A stretch of DNA of 50,929 nucleotides. It comes from JBEKYD01 sp049509915 (GTDB taxonomy: Bacteria; Acidobacteriota; Terriglobia; Bryobacterales; Bryobacteraceae). The notes under the pieces are model-generated. The model worked only from the letters and a program-made list of their open reading frames with translations. It made no database searches and was not told where the DNA came from. The translations under genes were made by a program, and so were the position numbers. Positions within the stretch are counted from its first letter, which is position 1. Each line of letters begins with the position of its first letter. This document shows positions 48,958-50,929 of this stretch, piece after piece. The DNA lies in contig JBEKZL010000013.1 of assembly GCA_049509915.1 (NCBI GenBank), positions 1 through 50,929 on the forward strand, in the 5' to 3' direction.

Positions 48958-49668
48958 ATGGGCTTCACCCTCCCCCGCTTGATGTGGGCGCCGACGGTGG
49001 ATGGCAAAGTTCTGCCCTCGGTTCCATTTGACCCCGCCGCGCCGGAAATTTCAGCCGATATCCCCATGCTGATCGGCACCGCCCTCAACGAATTCAATCC
49101 GGCCATGAGCAACCCAAAGGCCGAACTGATGACCGAAGACGAGCTGAAGAAGCAGACCGTGGCCGTATATGGCGACAAGGCCGGAGCCATCGTCGAGTCC
49201 TGCCGAAAGGTGTACCCGAATATCAAGCCAGTGGAAGTCAGCTCGATTCTCTCCGCCATCGGCGTCTTTCGCTCGGGCGCGATCCGGCAGGCGGAACGCA
49301 AAGCGGCACAGGGGAAAGCCCCCGCGTTTCTGTATCAGTTCTGCTGGAAGACGCCAGTGATGGACGGACGGCCGCGCGCCTTCCACTGCTCGGAAATTCC
49401 CTTTGTCTTCTACAATACCGACGTTTCGGCGTTCTGCACCGGCGGAGGCCCGGAGCCGCTGGCGTTGGCCGCCAAAGTCAGCGATGGGTGGATTCACTTC
49501 GCGCGCAAAGGCGACCCCAACCACGCCGGTCTGCCAAGCTGGCCGAAGTTCGACGCGCAGAAGTATCCGGTCATGATCTTCGACAAGGTCCCCGAAGCCA
49601 AGGAAGATCCGGAACGCGAGTTGCGCAAGCTGCTGGCGGAAGCGGCACAACCCGCCAAGGGAGCATAA
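48958..49668 (+). pseudogene. N-terminally truncated type-B carboxylesterase
   Basis: The 236 residues correspond to the C-terminal half of carboxylesterase/lipase type B proteins (PF00135). They include T-V-D-G-K-V-L-P-S-V-P-F-D-P, then I-P-M-L-I-G-T-A-L-N-E-F, and F-H-C-S-E-I-P-F-V-F with the catalytic His, ending W-P-K-F-D-A-Q-K-Y-P-V-M-I-F. The N-terminal half with the nucleophile Ser elbow (G-x-S-x-G) is absent and no matching sequence is found upstream. The family normally has about 500 residues. It cannot be active as an esterase alone. The break coincides with an inverted-repeat element at 48832-48894. Confidence 0.75.
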
Positions 49669-49803
49669 ACCCGCCTCCGCTGTGCGGGGCAGATTACCGT
49701 CTCTTGTGGTTTGCCCCAAGCTCGGCTGCCGTGATTGCTCGCGCGCCGCGAAAAGCGTATCCTGGGTCTGAATTTCACCATCCGCCACCGAAAGGACTCA
49801 TCT

Positions 49804-50929
49804 ATGAAGCGAAGATCGTTTCTCAAGTCGCTCGCGGCCGTGCCTGCCGCCAGCCTGGCCCTCCCGCGGTTTGCCCAAGCCGCCCTGCCGAAAACCCGAA
49901 TCACACGCGTCCGCATTTACAAACCGCCCGACCTCAACCCGCTCTTCAACCAGAGCAACATGCTGGTGACGGTGGAGACCGAAGCCGGCATTACGGGCAT
50001 CGGCGAGGGCGGCGTCAAGGACACCCTGGAGCAGTGTGCCGGCTCGCTCATCGGCAAGGACCCTTTCAAGATCGAAGCCATCTGGCAGGAAGAGTACATG
50101 GCGTTTTTCTACCCGCCCGGCCGGGAGAAACAGGACGCCATGGGCGCGCTCGACCTGGCGCTTTGGGACATCAAAGGCAAAGCCCTCGGCCTGCCCATTC
50201 ACCAGATACTGAGCGGGGCCGTGCGCAACTATTGCGAGTGTTACAACACCGGCAACGTCCGCCCGCCGGCTTCCGCCAGCGGTGCCCCACCCACCGTGAA
50301 GGAGCGCGTCCAGGCTACCCTGGACGCCGGCTACAAACTCTATCGCATGGGTGCAGGCGACCCCGGCTCCGGCCCCTGGGATGTGCGCAGCCGGCTCCTG
50401 CAGGTCGCCAGGGACTGCAAAGCGGCGCGCGAGGCCCTGGGCGACAGCGGCGACTGGAGCATCGACTTCCATCAGCGCTTCGAGTTAGACGACGCCCTCC
50501 GCGGCTGCAAGCTGATCGAGGAGTATTCTCCCTACCTGGTGGAGGATCCCGTCCGCGACGAGCATTTCCTGGACGATATCCCCAGGCTCCGCCGCATGAC
50601 CTCCGTGCCCATCGCCGCGGGCGAAGAGTGGGGTTGGCGCTGGGACTTTAATAAGCTGGTCGAGAACCACGACATCGACTACAACCGCTGCACTCTGCCC
50701 AACGTCGGCGGCATCACCGAGTACCTCAAGATCATGGCCTTGTGCGAGACTCACGCGGTCGGCATGGTTCCACACTTCACCGGACCGGTCGCCACCGCGG
50801 CCCTGGTGCAGTGCCTGGTCACCTACCCCCTCAGCGTGATGTTCGAATATAACTACGGCAACCGCCAGATCCCGTATCTGCCCCAGTACACCGATTTCAA
50901 GGCCGGCAAGCTCTACCCCAACGATCGCC
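49804..50929 (+). CDS. Enolase-superfamily sugar-acid dehydratase (galactonate dehydratase-like), 3' end cut by window
   Basis: An open frame of 375 codons continues past the window end. It starts at ATG 49804 with AAAGGA seven bases upstream and a Tat-like leader (M-K-R-R-S-F-L-K-S-L-A-A, cleaved near F-A-Q-A). The mandelate-racemase/muconate-lactonising layout is clear: A-L-D-L-A-L-W-D-I-K-G-K-A, metal ligands Asp221 in I-D-F-H, Glu247 in L-V-E-D-P and Glu274 in A-G-E-E-W, and catalytic-type His223 and His324 (V-P-H-F-T-G-P). The D-x-H and late His pattern suits galactonate-type dehydratases that make 2-keto-3-deoxy sugar acids. It fits the sugar-acid theme of 40492-46518. Exact substrate unknown. 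Confidence 0.85.
   Translation, partial: MKRRSFLKSLAAVPAASLALPRFAQAALPKTRITRVRIYKPPDLNPLFNQSNMLVTVETEAGITGIGEGGVKDTLEQCAGSLIGKDPFKIEAIWQEEYMAFFYPPGREKQDAMGALDLALWDIKGKALGLPIHQILSGAVRNYCECYNTGNVRPPASASGAPPTVKERVQATLDAGYKLYRMGAGDPGSGPWDVRSRLLQVARDCKAAREALGDSGDWSIDFHQRFELDDALRGCKLIEEYSPYLVEDPVRDEHFLDDIPRLRRMTSVPIAAGEEWGWRWDFNKLVENHDIDYNRCTLPNVGGITEYLKIMALCETHAVGMVPHFTGPVATAALVQCLVTYPLSVMFEYNYGNRQIPYLPQYTDFKAGKLYPNDR

Overview
The window most resembles a chromosome segment of a high-GC acidobacterium of the Solibacteres/Bryobacterales type. The pointers are an NHL-repeat protein ending in what looks like the Solibacter-type C-terminal domain (TIGR03437), an Oar-like TonB-dependent receptor with an N-terminal carboxypeptidase-regulatory domain, several Tat-exported sugar-acid dehydratases, and small intergenic hairpin repeats. 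This is inferred from protein families; no rRNA or other marker is present.

Layout: 1-193 holds a relic of an ISAzo13-type transposase. An asparagine synthase (576-2495) follows. From 2828 to 19314 runs an uninterrupted, same-strand set of virion structural genes: small and large terminase, portal, scaffold, P22-type coat protein, head-tail connectors, tail tube, tail assembly chaperone with a -1 frameshift site, a very short tape-measure-like protein, two DUF2460-like distal tail proteins, a gpL-gpJ-like hub, and a tail-tip protein with a TIM-barrel glycosidase-like domain. No integrase, repressor, replication or lysis gene is visible. The cluster abuts host genes at both ends, in an order close to that of gene transfer agents. 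It is the best candidate here for an undescribed system.

From 19311 to 27277 lie surface and envelope genes: an O-antigen-ligase-like membrane protein and a secreted serine protease on the minus strand, then a methyltransferase, an ATP-grasp ligase, a DUF697-like protein and a glycine-zipper protein on the plus strand. From 27398 to 31439 is a STAND-like NTPase followed, in another frame, by a TPR-like protein with nine nearly identical 43-residue repeats. A repeat-rich intergenic region with a broken BrnT-like toxin relic follows. Next come a carboxypeptidase-regulatory-domain protein (minus), the NHL protein, a TIR-like protein (minus), a secreted phosphodiesterase/phosphatase and an FHA-adenylate cyclase fusion.

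The right end is a sugar-acid utilisation block: TonB-dependent receptor (40492), ManD-like enolase-superfamily dehydratase (44006) and UxuA-like mannonate dehydratase (45367), with a second enolase-superfamily enzyme (49804) running off the window. Between them sit two receiver-domain proteins, a 35-residue translationally coupled small ORF, a small conserved-looking protein, and an N-terminally truncated carboxylesterase next to an inverted-repeat element. No tRNA, rRNA or CRISPR array was recognised.
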